A DNA stretch of 64,000 nt from Odobenus rosmarus divergens (taxonomy: Eukaryota; Chordata; Mammalia; Carnivora; Odobenidae), in assembly GCF_000321225.1 (NCBI RefSeq), contig NW_004450302.1, forward strand, positions 3,564,922-3,628,921. Reading direction: 5' to 3'. The position numbers and the translations under genes are program-made. Positions 53,916 through 64,000 of the stretch are shown here, in pieces. The notes under the pieces were generated by a model that saw only the letters and a program-made list of their open reading frames with translations, ran no database searches and had not been told where the DNA came from. Every line of letters starts with the position of its first letter. The first letter of the stretch is position 1.

Positions 53916-54405
53916 ATGAGCTGCAATCTTGGTGAGAGTGAAGACTTCAGTATACTCAATTTTTTTCTAGCTTTTTTTCTTTTTTAATTTTCTATTTTTT
54001 TCAGTATACTCAAATTTAATGAAAGGATTAAATAATGGTGTAGTGTGGACTTAAAGGGATAGGTCCTATGAGGTTTCCCTAATTATAGGATACAGATTTG
54101 CTAGTCCCAGCTGGCTGAGTTTTTATTTAAATCAGGGAGCGGTGAAGTCTCGGATCCCAGTGAAAAATTTCCAGCTGGTAAACAACTCAGCCTACTGATA
54201 TGGTAACCCTATTATTTCTGGGTAGAGTGAACTAGTTTTCTTAGTAATGAAGTTTATTTTAATTCCTGGGTAGTTCAGAGTTAAATACAGAGATGAAATA
54301 ATGAAATAAATCATACCCATTGTATTCATATTATATTTTTGGTGCCATACTCAGGAATAATTTGTATGTTAGTAAGCAATGGGGTTATTGATTCTAGACT
54401 TGTGG

Positions 54406-54588
54406 TATTTATTTATTTCAAAGATTTTTATTTATTTTGAGAGAGAGAGAGAGAGCACGAACAGGAGGAGGGGCAGGGGGAGAGGGAGAAGCAGCTTCTC
54501 TGCTGAGCAGGGAGCCCAACATGGGGCTTGATCCCAGGACCCTGGGATCATGACCTGAACCGAAGGCAGACGCTTAACCCAGGTGCCC
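54406..54588 (-). mobile_element. CAN-SINE with small deletion
   Basis: CTAGA(C/T)TTGTG flanks it. The tract GACTGAGCCAC next to the head is missing (CGCTTAACCCAGGTGCCCC). Confidence 0.88.
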
Positions 54589-54807
54589 CTAGATTTGTGA
54601 GATTTAAGAGAAATGTATGAGACTGAATTAAGTTTATAAAATGACAAGATGTTTTAAGAGAACTTGAGATTTACTGTATTTTAACCTGTTTAGTTGATTA
54701 GGGTTTTCCTGCCTAAAGTACTTAGAGACGTTTTGCTTGTCTGATCAGAAGTGCTTAAAAGAGAGAAAAAAATGAATAGAAATATATTACCCTTCAGAAT
54801 GCAACTA

Positions 54808-55302
54808 CAGGCAGTCACTGCCTTACGATGGTTTGACTTACAATTTTTTGACTTTACGGTGGTACAAAAGCAATATGCACTCAGTAGAAATCATACTCCA
54901 AATTTTGAATTTTGATCTTTGCCTGGGCCAGCAATATGCAATACAATGCTCTCTTGTGATGCTGAGCAACAGCAACTCCCAGTCAGCCACCTGATTGTGA
55001 GGGTAAACAACCAGTAACCTATAATCATTCTGTACCTATACAGCCATTCTGAGTTTCACTCTCAGTACAGTATTCAATAAATTACAGGAGATATTCCACA
55101 TTCTATTATAAAAGAGGCTTTGTGTTAAATGATTTTGCCCAACTGTAGGCTAATATAAGTGTTCTGAGGATGTTTAAGGTCACCTAGGCTGAACTATGAT
55201 GTTCAGTAGATTAGGTACATTACATGCATTTTTGACTTATGATGTTTTCAATTTATGATGGGCTTACTGGATGGAACCCCATTGTATGTTGAGGAAAATC
55301 TG
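54808..55302 (+). mobile_element. Non-autonomous TIR DNA transposon (TA target)
   Basis: TA at 54806-54807 and 55303-55304. The imperfect inverted ends are CAGGCAGTCACTGCCTTACGA on the left and the complement of CCCATTGTATGTTGAGG-AAATCTG on the right. At 495 bp it has no transposase. It fits a Tigger/pogo-like non-autonomous family. Confidence 0.72.
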
Positions 55303-55697
55303 TAGAAATGTTTTAGGGAATTCAATTAAATAAGATTGTTGTGGAAAAGAAGACTATCTGACCATCCAAAGAGCTGGACTTCCCTTGTACAGTGGGACAT
55401 CTCCTATAGCTTGTTGTAGGGTTGTTGCCAGGAGCTGGCTTCCCAGTCTGGGTCTACATTCCCCAGGCCCAGGAGCCAGCTGTCATCAGTGGAAGGGAGT
55501 AGAAGTTATGTGTCCCCTTCGGGACAAAGAGGCCAGATATCTGGCTTGTCTTTCCCATGAGTTTCTTTCTATGGAGTGGTGACTTTAGAACTCACATGTT
55601 GGGGATGAATGCTTTAGAAGATGGAAAGAACCCAAGCCCCTGAATCACTCTGTCACTCAACAGAATGACCCAAACAGGAACATCCACAACGGTCTTT

Positions 55698-55898
55698 TTT
55701 TTTTTTTTTTTAAGATTTTATTTATTTATTTGACAGAGAGAGACACAGTGAGAGAGGGAACACAAACGGGGGAGAAGGAGAGGGAGAAGCAGGCTTCCCG
55801 CTGAGCAGGGAGCCTGACGTGGGGCTCGATCCCAGGACCCTGGGATCATGACCTGAGTCGAAGGCAGACGCTTAACGACTGAGCCACCCAGGCGCCCC
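55698..55898 (-). mobile_element. CAN-SINE
   Basis: The duplication GAACATYCACAACGGTC lies on both sides (right copy from 55901). Confidence 0.93.
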
Positions 55899-55999
55899 AA
55901 GAACATTCACAACGGTCTTTACATGAGCAAGGAATAAACTTCTACTGCATTAAGCCACTAAGATTTGGGGGTTCTTTCTTTCCCTCTTTCTTTCTTCCT

Positions 56000-56149
56000 T
56001 TTTTTTTTTAAAGATTTTATTTATTTATTTATTTGAGAGAGAAACAGAGAGAGCACGAGTGGAGGGAGAGAGAGAGGGACAAGCAGATTCCCTGCTGAGC
56101 ATGGAGCCAGATGCAGGGCTCGATCCCAGGACCCTGAGATCAGGGAGCC
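56000..56149 (-). mobile_element. CAN-SINE, 5'-truncated
   Basis: The tail and GA-rich part are present, but the tRNA-like head is missing beyond ACCCTGAGATCAGG. A diverged ARGATTTGGGG duplication flanks it. Confidence 0.8.
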
Positions 56150-56301
56150 CCACGATTTGGGGATTTCTTCATAACAGCTATGATGGTACACTGATTGATC
56201 CAGTTGTAAATGAGACTGTGTCCTAGTTATTCTGTTCTTCCAGATCTATCGGCCACCCTTCACTGCCTTGTCCTGTGCTCCAGCAAGATGTCTATAGTCT
56301 A

Positions 56302-56498
56302 GGGCGCCTGGGTGACTCAGTTGGTTAAGCGACTGCCTTCAGCTCAGGTTATGATCCTGGAGTCCCGGGATCGAGTCCCACATCGGGCTCCCTGCTCAGC
56401 AGTGAGTCTGCTTCTCCCTCTGACCCTCCCCTCTCTCATGCTCTCTCTATCTCATTCTCTCTCTCAAATAAATAAATAAAATCTTTAAAAAAAAAAAA
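56302..56498 (+). mobile_element. CAN-SINE
   Basis: Perfect duplication AGATGTCTATAGTCTA at 56286 and 56499. Confidence 0.95.
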
Positions 56499-56894
56499 AG
56501 ATGTCTATAGTCTATAACTACTCATGCTCCCTTGTCCTCCTACTTCCAGTTGGGTTTAGCCAATGAGAGAAACTAGCAAGCAGTTTCGGGTATTTATTCC
56601 TTGAGCTCCCTCCCCATGGTTGACAGGGGCTGTGGTTCCTCCACGTAAGGCCACAGGGCTGACTGGATTCAGATTTCTCTCTCTCCTCCCTTTGGCCCTC
56701 AGCCCAAGGTGGTAGCAGCTTCCTGTTGTTGCTAGTTGCTGAGAGCTTCACCCTACCACAGCACTGTAAATCATTCCTTAGTCAAGCTCCCTTCAGCCAT
56801 TTGAGTAAGTCATTTATCTTAGCCGGTGAAGTTGACATTGACTGACACATAGCATTGTTGAAGGAAGTTTAAATATTAATCAAAGTTTCCCTTG

Positions 56895-57180
56895 AAACCC
56901 AGGTGCTATTATCATCTACATTTTTTAAAAATGCTGAGCATTTGAATGCTGAGCTGCTGAGTAAGGAGCCCTGGGATCACGACCTGAGCCGAAGGCAGAC
57001 GTTTAACTGACTGAGCCACCCAGGCGCCCCTATCATCTACAGTTTTACAACTGAAGGTACTGAGGCAGAGAGATGTTCAATAACTTGTCCAACGATACAC
57101 AGCAGGTAAGGGGCAGGAGCAGAGTCAGGTTCTAGAGTTCATCTTTAAAAAAATTTTTTTTTATTATTTTCCAGAGTTCG
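56895..57180 (+). mobile_element. MIR fragment split by a SINE
   Basis: CCAGGTGCTATTATCATC before the SINE and TTTACAACTGAAGGTACTGA and AATAACTTGTCCAACGAT after it. Confidence 0.65.
56921..57030 (-). mobile_element. CAN-SINE, 3'-truncated
   Basis: Duplication TATCATCTACA at 56910 and 57031 around a copy of only 110 bp. The GA-rich tail is replaced by a short ATGCTGAGCATTTGAATGCT duplication. Confidence 0.88.
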
Positions 57181-58995
57181 TCTTCTGACCAGTATGCCAT
57201 ACTGCCTCGTGAAGGCATCCAGACGATTCAGAAGACAACTCAGAAGCGATCTGCAGCCTTTCAAGTCTGTGTTCCTTTTGCCCTGGTCCACCTGTGTCAA
57301 GGTCAAAGTCAAGGTCAAGCTGAAGCTAGTAGGGCAGCATCCTCGACTTCTGTCCTGGCTTCACTGTTCCAGACGTGGCTTTGCTCCTTCCTGACTTTCT
57401 TTCTGTCTCTCACCGGGACTCTCCTGGACACCAGGCAGCAGGGCAGCGGGAGGGCTTCCTAGCTGGCAGAGGTGGCACCAGTCCCCCTGGATCCTTCCAC
57501 AAGGCTCTGAGGTTCACCTTCCGCATATAAGAGTGAGGCAGACCAACACCAGAGGCCCACCATTGTCCTGAGCATTGCAGGGTGTGATAAAATTCCTTCC
57601 TTCCTTTCTCCAGCAGACGGTTTTTGAATATCAACTACGAGCCAGCCCTTGTGCTAGGGCTGAGCAAAGAGCCCAGCTAGGGCTGAGAGTTTTGCTCACA
57701 CAGTGGTGAGCAAAACAAGGGGTGCTGCTTTCAGGGAACGTGGGAAACAGGCAGCAGCAGACACACACACGCACACACACACGCACACATGAATGCACGA
57801 GTATGAGAAAGTACTGGGTGCTACGGAGACACCAAAAGAGGAACTTGACCTGGTCTGGAACAAGCCTCTTTGAGGAAGTGACATTTAACCAGAGGCTGAA
57901 GGTAAAAGCCAGACAACAGAAGCATGGGAGTGTGAAGGAGTCTTTGAGGTAGAGGGAAAGGCTTGTGAGCCTTGGAACAGCCTTCCCAGCTCCTTGAGAT
58001 CCTAGCTCAGTCTGTTGAGGACCTTACCCCTTGGAGGGTCTAATTTCGTGCACCCAGAGCTTAAGTCTTATTCTCAAGCAAATAACACCACTGCCTTTTC
58101 CTGTGGGATCATGGCAAGTATGTGTTGGAGGAGGTAGGTGACCAAGAGGATGTGATCTTTGGTTGACCTTTAGGCTGAACTGGAGCAATTAGAGGTTCCT
58201 TCTCCTCTCCCCTGGCCCTGGAATGTATGCTCTGCCCAATGCCCCCACAGCAAGAGCCATTCCGAAGACCATCTGGACAGTGCATGTGACCAAACCCAGT
58301 TAAGGTGCCTGTGGTATAAACTTGAAGAGCTTGGCAAGGAGATGCGGAGAGCTGCTTGCCTGCAGTGGCCGGACTTCTGCAAGTTCCGTCACTTATTAGA
58401 ACTGCCACCTGCCCATCTGGAATGGTCCGCTTTTTCTTCCGTCTCTCCTTGTCTCTCATGTTTGGGGGCCAGTTTGGAAACGAACGTCAGAGTGTTTTGT
58501 CCCTACCCCTTCCATCCCCTGAACACCAGAAGTTTTTTCTTCCGACATCCATTTATTGAGCATGAGCTAGGGCTGGATTTGGGGAGGGGGGCGAGTTGTG
58601 CCTGCGGGTGAGAAAACAGTCCCACTGCTCAAGGCAGTCATTCACTCAGCCAGTCAACGACTAGTTCCTACTCTGGGCAGCCATGTGTGGAGCTCTGGGA
58701 GTAACAAAATGAATAGGAGACGATCTCCTTCCTCTGGAGCTAAGAAGTGGCTATCAAGCACCAGCGCTTTGGGAGGGTGTCAGAAATCATCTGACTTCCT
58801 TCTTCGCTGAGCACTCCTCCTCTTGGCCAAGAGCACTGTTTTCTTGGATCAGGATGCCAAGCTGCCTGAATCAGTCTTTCAAAGAACACATTTAGAAGGC
58901 TCACTTACGGCACCAGGATCTGCTGGATGCATGTGAGTTCGTTGTGGGCCACTCCAAGCTTCTCTGCCAGGGGACAAGTAGAAAAGAGCCTGATT
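57181..58995. other. Intergenic sequence, low repeat content
   Basis: Contains a (CA)n repeat at 57,761-57,790 and L2/MIR-like wording near 58,540 and 58,640. No supported exon. Confidence 0.5.
57761..57790 (+). repeat. (CA)n microsatellite
   Basis: ACACACACACGCACACACAC-type repeat interrupted by two G. Confidence 0.85.
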
Positions 58996-59194
58996 GGGCG
59001 CCTGGGTGGCTCAGTTGGTTAAGCGACTGCCTTCGGCTCAGGTCATGATCCTGGAGTCCCGGGATCGAGTGCCGCATCGGGCTCCCTGCTCAGCAGGGAG
59101 TCTGCTTCTCTCTCTGACCCTCCCCCCTCTCGTGTGCTCTCTCTCTCATTCTCTCTCTCTCAAATAAATAAATAAAATCTTAAAAAAAAAAAAG
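58996..59194 (+). mobile_element. CAN-SINE
   Basis: Perfect duplication AAAAGAGCCTGATT at 58982 and 59195. It is one of the best-preserved copies in the window. Confidence 0.95.
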
Positions 59195-60959
59195 AAAAGA
59201 GCCTGATTATCAAAGATAAAGAGTTTGGCCCTTGGCCAAGTGACACCAGTGCCTAGGTGTTTGTCTTGGACACTGGGAGTGGCTGGAATGACCAAGCACA
59301 GCGGTGATTAAATTACTTAACAACTTGCCTGTTTGTTAAGGTGGCAGCCAGCTATGGGGTCCACAGCCAGGGAGAAGTGGTTTTCACGTCCTGGTGGTAA
59401 ACTCTAACCAGCTACGGTGACAAAGCCTGAGGGAGTTTGGCTCAGGGAGAGGCTACCTCTGGATCGACCCCAGGCAGCGTCTGGAGTGGGATATGCACAG
59501 GCCTAGCCACCCATCCGTGCTCCAAGTAGTCTTCAGCGGCCATTTCTTCTCTACCCCGCTGCTTGGCTCTGGGTCCACACCCAGGGACCACAGCCCGCCT
59601 CCGCCATGGAGAGCTTGGTGCTAGAGCTCCTGGCTGGTCAGGCTAAAAACCAGCAAACACGACCTCGCTTAGCTAACTTTCCCTTCCTCCTAGTCACCCT
59701 CAGCGTGGGCTGAGACTCCCAACCACAGAGGATTCATCCTGGACGGGAAATCACAGGTCACAATGCTTCCGTGAGGCAGAAGTTATGGTTGAATGAACCC
59801 AGTCCCCACTTCTGAGTCCCGAGAAAAGTCCTCCTGTTTAGGCAGAGCTGGTGAAGCAGGAGTACAGGGGAGCCAGCCCGGACCCACCTTTACGGACCCA
59901 ATTCCTGGGAGCAGGTCCTAGCTTTGTCACTGGCCACAAAAGTTTGAACAAATCATGAAATCTTTCTTGGGCTGGGTTTCCACATCTGAAAGGTAGCTCA
60001 CGGCATTATCACAAGGGTTGAATTAAGGAGGATAATGTATGTGATAGCCTTTTGTAAGCAATGAGGTCTCTGTACTACTCACACCTGGTAAGTACAAGGC
60101 TTTACTGATTAGTCTTGTCCAGGAAAGCAGAAAGCAGAACATCCCTTTTCCAGCTCTTTCTTAGAAAGCAGTCATCTGTAATTGCTACCTTAGAACTCCC
60201 CTCCAGCAAGGTTTTCTCTTTTCTGCTGGCTGCGGAGAAGCTGGGAGTCGAACTTGGGACTCACCTTCACCAAGATTGTAGATCCTTCTAGCATTTCCTT
60301 CTACTGTTTCTGGACGTTACCTGGTTTGATTGATTGGACTATCATTTTGTTTTAATTTTTTTATTTGCACTGCCTTCTCTTGTATGCATCTGTCTTAAAA
60401 CCTTGCAGGGTATAATTAAGTACATACTATATCAAAATAGAAACACCAGTCATTTGGCAAGCATTTTGCATGCTCATTCTGTTTTTAAAAACAATGTAAG
60501 CTAGGTCATGGTAAAAACAATACAGTCCCACTGGAGCCAAACCACAGAAAGCTGCCCAGCACTGCGCCTGGCTTGTGAAAAGTGTCCTGCCATATATTCA
60601 TCTGAACTGCACTGGACTCTGCCAGGCACAGAGGTCCTGGGTGGCCACACAGGTATGTTAGAGGGATTCAACCCACTCCAGCTTTCCACCCCGCGTCTTT
60701 TGCGGGAACAGGCCCTGTGGAGTGTGGGGTGGGGCATGGAGGCGGGGCAAAGGCCAAACTTGGCGAACGGATGTGTGAGCTGTCTGCGGGCGGCGTGGCT
60801 CGGGGTTCGCCTGCACCCAGCTTCCACGGGAGGAAGAGGGAGGGGCTGCGGTGGTCGGGAGGCTAGACTAGGTGACCGCATGGATTGTGTCGCTCTTTAA
60901 GGGGGAGACAGAAGTCCCTTTACCAGCCGAGGAGGAGCAGAGGTCCCAGATAGAGGCTG
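59195..60959. other. Upstream flank of B4GALNT2
   Basis: Low repeat content apart from a MIR near 59,900-60,080. GC content rises after about 60,640. No exon supported. Confidence 0.5.
59900..60080 (+). mobile_element. MIR
   Basis: CCTAGCTTTGTCACTGGCC, AACAAATCATGAAATC and GGGTTTCCACATCTGAAAGG follow MIR order. Confidence 0.7.
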
Positions 60960-61317
60960 GGAGATGGCGAGAGAAGGGCGGGGGTCGGACTGCAGCCTGG
61001 AGTGGGGAGCACTCGGGGCTCCCGGCGCGGAGCGAACACCGGCCCCGGCAGCCTCGGGAGGAAGGAGGTGCGCGCGACGCCGTGACCGCGCTCCTGTCCC
61101 GCCTCTCCCAGCCCCTGGGCACTCGGAGGTTCGGCTCACGCGCTCGATCCACGCGGTCCCCGGCAGAGAGGGCCCCTCCGTCAACTCCGACCACCGACGC
61201 GGCGGAGGCTGGCCCGCTCAGGACAGAAAATGCTCCACTCGCCGGGTACTGCCCAGTTCCCCGCCCCCCAGTCCCCGCCGACGCGGTTCCCAGCCCAGCC
61301 CCTCCACCTCCTGGCTG

Positions 61318-61450
61318 ATCACCCCACTTTGCCTCAGTTTCCCCGTCCTAAAAGTGGGGCTAATAACTGTATTCTCCTCTTAGGGCCGTTGTGACAAATA
61401 AATGGCACAACGCAAATAAAGCGTGTAGCTCCCAGCAGGTACCTAGGAAG
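61318..61450 (-). mobile_element. MIR inside the CpG island
   Basis: GCCTCAGTTTCCCCGTCC, GGGCTAATAACTGTATTC and AGGGCCGTTGTGACAAATAA are reverse MIR landmarks. It contributes the only AT-rich stretch of the island. Confidence 0.75.
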
Positions 61451-61758
61451 TGTCACCAGCGGGAGCTGGGGGCTTTCTCCATACCTTCTCCAGTTCCCCA
61501 GGGCGTGGGCCCGTGGCGGGTCTGTTCGTGAGGGTCTCGGGGGTCCCCAAACGACACCGACACTGGGGCGGACCGGCACCTGGCTGGGCGCACGGCGGGA
61601 GCCGGGGGTGGGCGGGGTTTGGTGGCGACGTAGGCGAGGGCAGACCCGAACTCTCCCGCTTCCTCCACCTGCCCGGCTCCCAGGAATTTGCCTGGGGCAG
61701 TCGGCCGCGTAGCGGTCCCGCACGACCTTGCGGCCCGCGCGGGGCGGCGGGATTCGGG

Positions 61759-61772
61759 ATGACTTGGTGCAG
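61759..61772 (+). CDS. B4GALNT2: B4GALNT2 short-form first coding exon (partial gene)
   Basis: B4GALNT2 is a Golgi type II membrane enzyme that adds beta-1,4-GalNAc to sialylated lactosamine, making the Sda/Cad antigen. The 14-nt coding part ATGACTTGGTGCAG is followed at once by a strong donor GTGAGT and encodes Met-Thr-Trp-Cys plus two bases. The human short form as I know it begins Met-Thr, and its first exon also contributes 14 nt before the membrane-anchor exon. The remaining exons lie beyond the window. The position directly downstream of IGF2BP1, on the same strand, matches human chromosome 17. The exon is tiny, so the call depends on synteny and on the CpG island. Confidence 0.6.
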
Positions 61773-61950
61773 GTGAGTGTCGGGGGAGCAGAGGAAAGTG
61801 GGCGGGGAGCCCTGGCGGGCGGGCGAGCCGTGGGGCCGCCGCGGTCTCCGGACTGAGCCCTACCTGCCCCCCTCCACGGAGGTGAGGACGGCGGGAAGGG
61901 GACGGGAAGCCGTGGCGAGCCCCTGCTCTTTCTCGAACGCCGCGCCCCCA

Positions 61951-62031
61951 GGGAACCCTGCTTTTCCAGTCGGAAAACTGGACGTGGAGGTTGCCTCTGG
62001 TCCCGGGGAAGGTGTCGCTCGGATGTCCTGA
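61951..62031 (+). pseudogene. B4GALNT2: Relic of the B4GALNT2 long-form first exon
   Basis: The frame reads AFPVGKLDVEVASGPGEG and then VARMS before TGA (62,029-62,031). It resembles the start of the extra cytoplasmic tail of the human long form, which shares the F-x-V-G-K-x-x-V-E-V-A-S pattern as I remember it. Here the codon at the human start position is CCA, not ATG, and the stop interrupts the exon. The region is therefore homologous but unlikely to encode the long tail in this species. Confidence 0.55.
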
Positions 62032-62409
62032 GCGTGGGATTCGGCCCGCGGGGCGCGGCTTGGGACCCGGGGGCTCTGAGCCGACGGGAAGCCGAGGGCG
62101 CTCAGAAAACAACTCGGAGAGTTTGGAAAGTCAGGGTCAGGCGCCCAGGCGCGCAGCCTCCAGGTAGAGTGACCGTCTGTTCAGTCGCCGGGGCGCTGAG
62201 GAGCCCGGGGACTAGCGAAATCATCACCGCGGGGGAAGTAGATGTGGAAGTCCGCTTTAATTTTTATAGCCCACAAAAAAGGATCAAAATACATTCTGTG
62301 TCTTTTTACCCCCGAAGTTTATTTTCTTTGTATTTTTCAATACTAGAACCATCATTGAACACTGACAAGGAAGTCATCTTGCGAAATCTTGCAAAAGAGT
62401 GTTCGTGAG

Positions 62410-62613
62410 GGGCGCCTGGGTGGCTCGGTCGGTTAAGCGTCTGCCTTCGGCTCAGGTCATGATCCCAGGGTCCTGGGATCGAGCCCCACATCGGGTTCCC
62501 TGCTCGGCAGGAAGCCTGCTTCTCCCTCTCCCACTCCCCCTGCTTGTGTTCCCTCTCTCGCTGGGTCTCTCTCTGTCAGGTAGATAAATGAAACCTTAAA
62601 AAAAAAAAAAAAA
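62410..62613 (+). mobile_element. CAN-SINE in B4GALNT2 intron 1
   Basis: Perfect 17-bp duplication AAAAGAGTGTTCGTGAG at 62393 and 62614. It inserted just outside the CpG island. Confidence 0.95.
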
Positions 62614-63077
62614 AAAAGAGTGTTCGTGAGATGATTAATGCTTTATGACCATTAACACGAAGCCCAGGTTCTACAGAGGATGTGGCGAGGGGGAAGGAGG
62701 CAGCTCCTGCGTGCAGGAGTGTCCGGCTTTCATGCCAGGGCTCCCTCTCCTTCCCCAGCCTTTCCCCCACCCCGCGTTCCTTAATGTGTGACCGAGCAGT
62801 CCTGGAATCAGGCTCGGTGCCAGCGATTTTAAAGCTGGCCAGGCCTTGGCAGATTTGACTTTTCCTTCACACATGGACGGCGGGAAGGCACGACAGGTCT
62901 TAGTTTTAATTGATGTTGTTTGCTGTCGTTATAGCTCCGCGATCGTAAGGCTGTTGGCCCGCGCGACGGTGGGTGACCACGGGGTGGGGGGGGGGGGCGT
63001 CTAACGTTTCTTCCTCAGAAGAAACTAATTCTTTCAAACTTTACTTTTTTTAGTTTTCTTCTTTTTTGTGGGGGGGG

Positions 63078-63275
63078 GGACGCCTGGGTGGCTCGGTCGG
63101 TTAAGCTTCTGCCTTCGGCACAGGTCATGATCCCGGAGTCCTGGGATCGAGTCCCGCATCGGGCTCACAGCTCAGTGGGGAACCTGCTTCTCCCTCTGAC
63201 CCTCTCCCCTCTCATGCTGTCTCTCTCTCGCTCGCTCTCTAATAAATAAATAAATAAAATCTTTAAAAAAAATTT
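63078..63275 (+). mobile_element. CAN-SINE
   Basis: Starts ACGCCTGGGTGGCTCGG after a G run and ends AAATAAATAAAATC plus an A tail. Confidence 0.92.
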
Positions 63276-63361
63276 TTTTAAGTAATCTCTACACCCAACG
63301 AATTCACGACCCATAGAGCAAGAGTCCCAGTGTTCCACTGACTGAGCCAGCTAGGCGCCCC
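63276..63361 (-). mobile_element. Short tRNA-derived SINE
   Basis: AAGTAATCTCTACACCC to GAGCCAGCTAGGCGCCCC. TAGTTTTCTT occurs on both sides of the pair 63,078-63,361. Confidence 0.8.
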
Positions 63362-63407
63362 TAGTTTTCTTTTTCTTTTTTTTAATTAAAAAAAATGTGT
63401 GATTTGA

Positions 63408-63522
63408 GGGCGCTTGGGTGGCTCAGTCGGTTAAGCGTCCCCACACTTCATCTCAGCTCAGGTGCTGATCTCAGAGTGAGTTGAGCCCTGTTGGGCGTGG
63501 AGCCTAGTTAAAAAAAAAAAAA
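63408..63522 (+). mobile_element. Short CAN-SINE
   Basis: GGCGCTTGGGTGGCTCAG head and GTTGGGCGTGGAGCCTAG, ending in an A run. Confidence 0.82.
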
Positions 63523-63639
63523 AGGAGAAGTCTGATTTTGAAATGGGTATGTCTGATTTTGTCCCTCTGCCAACCCAAGAAATGATCATTATAGTGCCGT
63601 GCCAGGTGCTAAACTCAGTAAATTGGTGAATTCATCTCA

Positions 63640-63970
63640 TTTCATATACTGTGGAGCACTTATTTCTTAGACCCCGTTCTAGATTGACCCTAGATAGACC
63701 CAGCACTGCTCCTAGCAGCACCCTGTGGAGAATATTCTCTTATTATGTCCACTCTGCAGTTGTGAAAATTGAGGAAAGAAGTTGCCCAAGGAATACATTG
63801 GAAGGAGCAGATTGGAATTCAGCTCCATTTGAGGCTAAAGCTGATGCTTTTCGATTGCATGGGACATTTTATTTGTAATATTTCACTCAACAAATGTTTG
63901 ATAATCTACTATTTGCTAGGCATTGGGCTGGGTACTAGGAACACAACTGTCCTCACCTCTTGGAGAAGTG
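63640..63970 (+). mobile_element. MIR/L2-like remnants in intron 1
   Basis: GTTGCCCAAGGAATAC near 63,781 and CAACAAATGTTTGATAATC with GCATTGGGCTGGGTACTAGG near 63,889 look like old MIR/L2 sequence. Degenerate. Confidence 0.5.
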
Positions 63971-64000
63971 GTGACTCTAGCATATTTGTCATTCCCAGCT

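Larger units (their letters stand above)
60960..62230 (+). promoter_or_regulatory. B4GALNT2: CpG island, putative B4GALNT2 promoter
   Basis: GC-rich and CpG-dense for about 1.27 kb, with a GC box (GGGTGGGCGGGG, 61,606-61,617) upstream of the proposed first exon and no obvious TATA box. It is the only CpG island-like stretch of this size in the window. A reverse MIR at 61,318-61,450 lies inside it. The assignment rests on the exon evidence and on gene order with IGF2BP1. Confidence 0.7.

Noticed and set aside
60872..62112. Overlapping long reading frames on both strands (up to about 219 codons) in the CpG island
   Set aside because: GC-rich DNA has few stop codons, so long frames on both strands are expected. 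The translations are Pro/Arg/Gly-rich without domains. Only the short B4GALNT2 exon has splice and synteny support.
17121..63522. tRNA genes (the many A-box and B-box matches)
   Set aside because: All lie in the heads of CAN-SINEs with downstream GA-rich regions and A tails. None folds as a complete tRNA.

Overview
The window is mammalian nuclear DNA from a carnivoran, probably a caniform of the bear, seal or weasel group. This rests on about fifty copies of the carnivore tRNA-derived SINE (CAN-SINE), most with clear target-site duplications, plus carnivore-style L1 3' ends. Many SINE copies share the variant forms I associate with arctoid genomes; the species cannot be read from this sequence.

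Region 1 (1-15,360, + strand) is the 3' part of IGF2BP1, an mRNA-binding protein with four KH domains. Ten coding exons are present, from the middle of KH1 to the stop codon at 8709-8711. All nine introns have GT-AG ends and the reading frame is intact across every junction. A 3' UTR of about 6.65 kb follows. It carries a proximal poly(A) signal at 9036 and a distal one at 15339. All five let-7-type seed matches that I found lie between the two signals, so choice of poly(A) site would decide whether the mRNA keeps them.

Region 2 (15,360-60,900) is intergenic and dominated by repeats. It holds SINEs, L1 3' ends, MIRs, MaLR-type LTRs, a Tigger1-like DNA transposon at 24,608-27,263 with its TA duplication, a second TIR element at 54,808-55,302, a relic ERV-L-like integrase region near 37,900-38,300, a CpG-rich solo LTR at 36,055-36,349, and several nested insertions. 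Two small gene-derived pieces stand out: a 30-bp copy of the 5' end of U6 snRNA with 16-bp duplications (25,042-25,071), and a fragment of a prohibitin (PHB1) exon with its splice acceptor (30,665-30,730).

Region 3 (about 60,960 to the end) is a CpG-rich promoter region that fits the start of B4GALNT2, the neighbour of IGF2BP1 on human chromosome 17. A 14-nt first coding exon of the short form is proposed at 61,759-61,772. A sequence resembling the human long-form first exon lies just downstream, but it has no ATG and contains a stop codon.

I found no operon, CRISPR array, toxin system or previously undescribed multi-gene system. The interest lies in the insertion history and in regulatory architecture. 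Repeat subfamily names are from memory and were not checked by alignment.
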